5,533 bases of DNA, taken from JADFDG01 sp965232985. Its GTDB lineage: Bacteria; Pseudomonadota; Gammaproteobacteria; Pseudomonadales; JADFDG01. The notes below the pieces were generated by a model that worked only from the letters and a program-made list of their open reading frames with translations, made no database searches and was not told the DNA's origin. Shown here piece by piece: positions 4,657 to 5,533 of the stretch. The position numbers and the translations under genes were made by a program. The stretch covers positions 1 to 5,533 of the forward strand of contig CBDDRC010000001.1 in the NCBI GenBank assembly GCA_965232985.1, read 5' to 3'. How positions within the stretch are numbered: the stretch's first letter is position 1; each line of letters begins with the position of its first letter.

Positions 4657-5505
4657 TCAATGCTTGACCCTGTGTGTATCCTGAACCTGGCCTTTCGAGC
4701 CAAGCGCGTTGGTGTTCATCAAAGAGGCGCTTAACGGTGTGGAATGCCGATTGGTAACGGTTGCTACGACCTGATTATCGTCCTCGCAGGGTAGCAGACG
4801 ATCGAGTTCGGTTTTGACGGTCTGGTAGCATTCGCAAGCACGTATCTCGATTCCTTCCCTGTCAATCACGGTGATGTGGCCGCGACGATAACTGATCAAG
4901 CCTTCCTGCTGTAGCCGACCAGCAGTGACCGTGATGCCTTCGCGACGAACCCCGAGGGTATTCGCGATCAGTTCATGGGTCATGATCAGCTGATTTGAAG
5001 ACGAGCGATCGAGGTAAGACAGCAGCCATCGGCACAGTTGTTGTTCTATCGAATGATGCCGATTGCAAGCGGCGTTCTGGGACATCTGGGTAATCAATGC
5101 CTGGGTGTACCGCAGTAGGAGATGTTGCAAGGTGCCAGAACGCCGCCCCCCGATGCGATTGAATTGGTTCATCAGTAACTGGGATTTCAGCCGGTAGGCC
5201 GTTCCCGCACATAGTGCCATGGCCCGATTTGGCATGGCGTCAGCTCCCATGACAAGGGCGATGCCGACCATCCCCTCGTTGCCGACCATGGCGATTTCGG
5301 CCGCTGCGCCATTTTCCATGATATAGAGCAGGGACACGATGGCGGTCGTCGGGAAATATACGTACTGCAACGGACGGCCGGACTCATATAGGGTATCGCC
5401 GGGTGATAGCTGTACGCGCTCGAGGTGGGCGGACAGGTGTGCGTATTCGTCCTCGGGCAGCGCGGCGAGGAGTTTGTTGCGGCGGGTAACGTCCGTGTCG
5501 GCCAT
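4657..5505 (-). CDS. Crp/Fnr-family transcriptional regulator with C-terminal extension (282 aa)
   Basis: Residues about 15-120 form a cyclic-nucleotide-binding-like beta-roll (cNMP_binding, PF00027), with LSPGDTLYESGRPLQYVYFP at 33-52. A dimerisation helix follows (about 122-165, containing TLQHLLLRYTQALITQMSQ). A winged helix of the HTH_Crp type (PF13545) occupies about 152-216, with the recognition region MTHELIANTLGVRREGIT at 175-192 and a wing at 203-214. In the sensor domain the phosphate-binding R-S pair of cAMP-binding Crp is absent; that stretch reads MPNRAMA. There is no Fnr-type N-terminal cysteine cluster either. The ligand is therefore unknown, and it may act without cAMP. Relatives usually end near residue 240 (here VKTELDRLLPC); about 42 polar residues follow and are unusual. 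The ATG at 5505 has GAGG (minus strand of 5514-5517) 8 bases upstream. Its promoter lies outside the window. The gene converges on the barrel gene, with the DUF2892 remnant between them. Confidence 0.92.
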   Translation of the reverse strand: MADTDVTRRNKLLAALPEDEYAHLSAHLERVQLSPGDTLYESGRPLQYVYFPTTAIVSLLYIMENGAAAEIAMVGNEGMVGIALVMGADAMPNRAMALCAGTAYRLKSQLLMNQFNRIGGRRSGTLQHLLLRYTQALITQMSQNAACNRHHSIEQQLCRWLLSYLDRSSSNQLIMTHELIANTLGVRREGITVTAGRLQQEGLISYRRGHITVIDREGIEIRACECYQTVKTELDRLLPCEDDNQVVATVTNRHSTPLSASLMNTNALGSKGQVQDTHRVKH

Positions 5506-5533
5506 GGGAAGTGCCTCGATAGGGTCGTTCGAG

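Overview
The window looks like chromosomal DNA of a Gram-negative bacterium, probably a gamma- or betaproteobacterium. It carries a lipobox lipoprotein, an OmpA-like eight-stranded outer-membrane barrel ending in Phe, and a Crp/Fnr-type regulator of a style common in those classes. The species cannot be named from the sequence. No RNA gene, CRISPR array, integrase or transposase is visible, and no complete known defence or biosynthetic system.

Layout, left to right. Positions 1-416 are an AT-rich gap with small palindromes, a possible promoter (319-346) and no convincing gene. Positions 417-1286 (+) encode a secreted lipoprotein of unknown function. Positions 1407-2129 (+) encode a membrane-anchored SIMPL (DUF541) protein. 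Positions 2327-3070 (+) encode a membrane protein with about three membrane segments and a four-cysteine C-terminal tail, which I do not recognise. It is bracketed by two diverged copies of an 83-bp direct repeat (2201-2283 and 3299-3381). Positions 3071-3768 have no supported gene but hold the second repeat copy, a good promoter candidate and an operator-like palindrome. Positions 3769-4314 (+) encode the small outer-membrane barrel, followed by a textbook intrinsic terminator (4338-4370). Positions 4473-4592 (-) are the remains of a DUF2892 (YgaP-like) membrane-protein gene. Positions 4657-5505 (-) encode a Crp/Fnr-family regulator, convergent with the barrel gene.

The genes do not form an obvious pathway. 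Each forward gene has its own Shine-Dalgarno sequence and is separated from the next by at least 120 bp, so they are probably separate transcription units. The shared theme is the cell envelope: a lipoprotein, two anchored membrane proteins and an outer-membrane barrel. The regulator and the DUF2892 fossil were probably once a regulator/target or co-transcribed pair.

The points most worth a second look are the structured 83-bp repeat flanking the unknown membrane gene, the DUF2892 remnant hidden in an apparently empty gap, the promoter plus palindrome upstream of the barrel gene, and the cysteine-rich tail of the unknown membrane protein. I do not see a clear, complete novel system.
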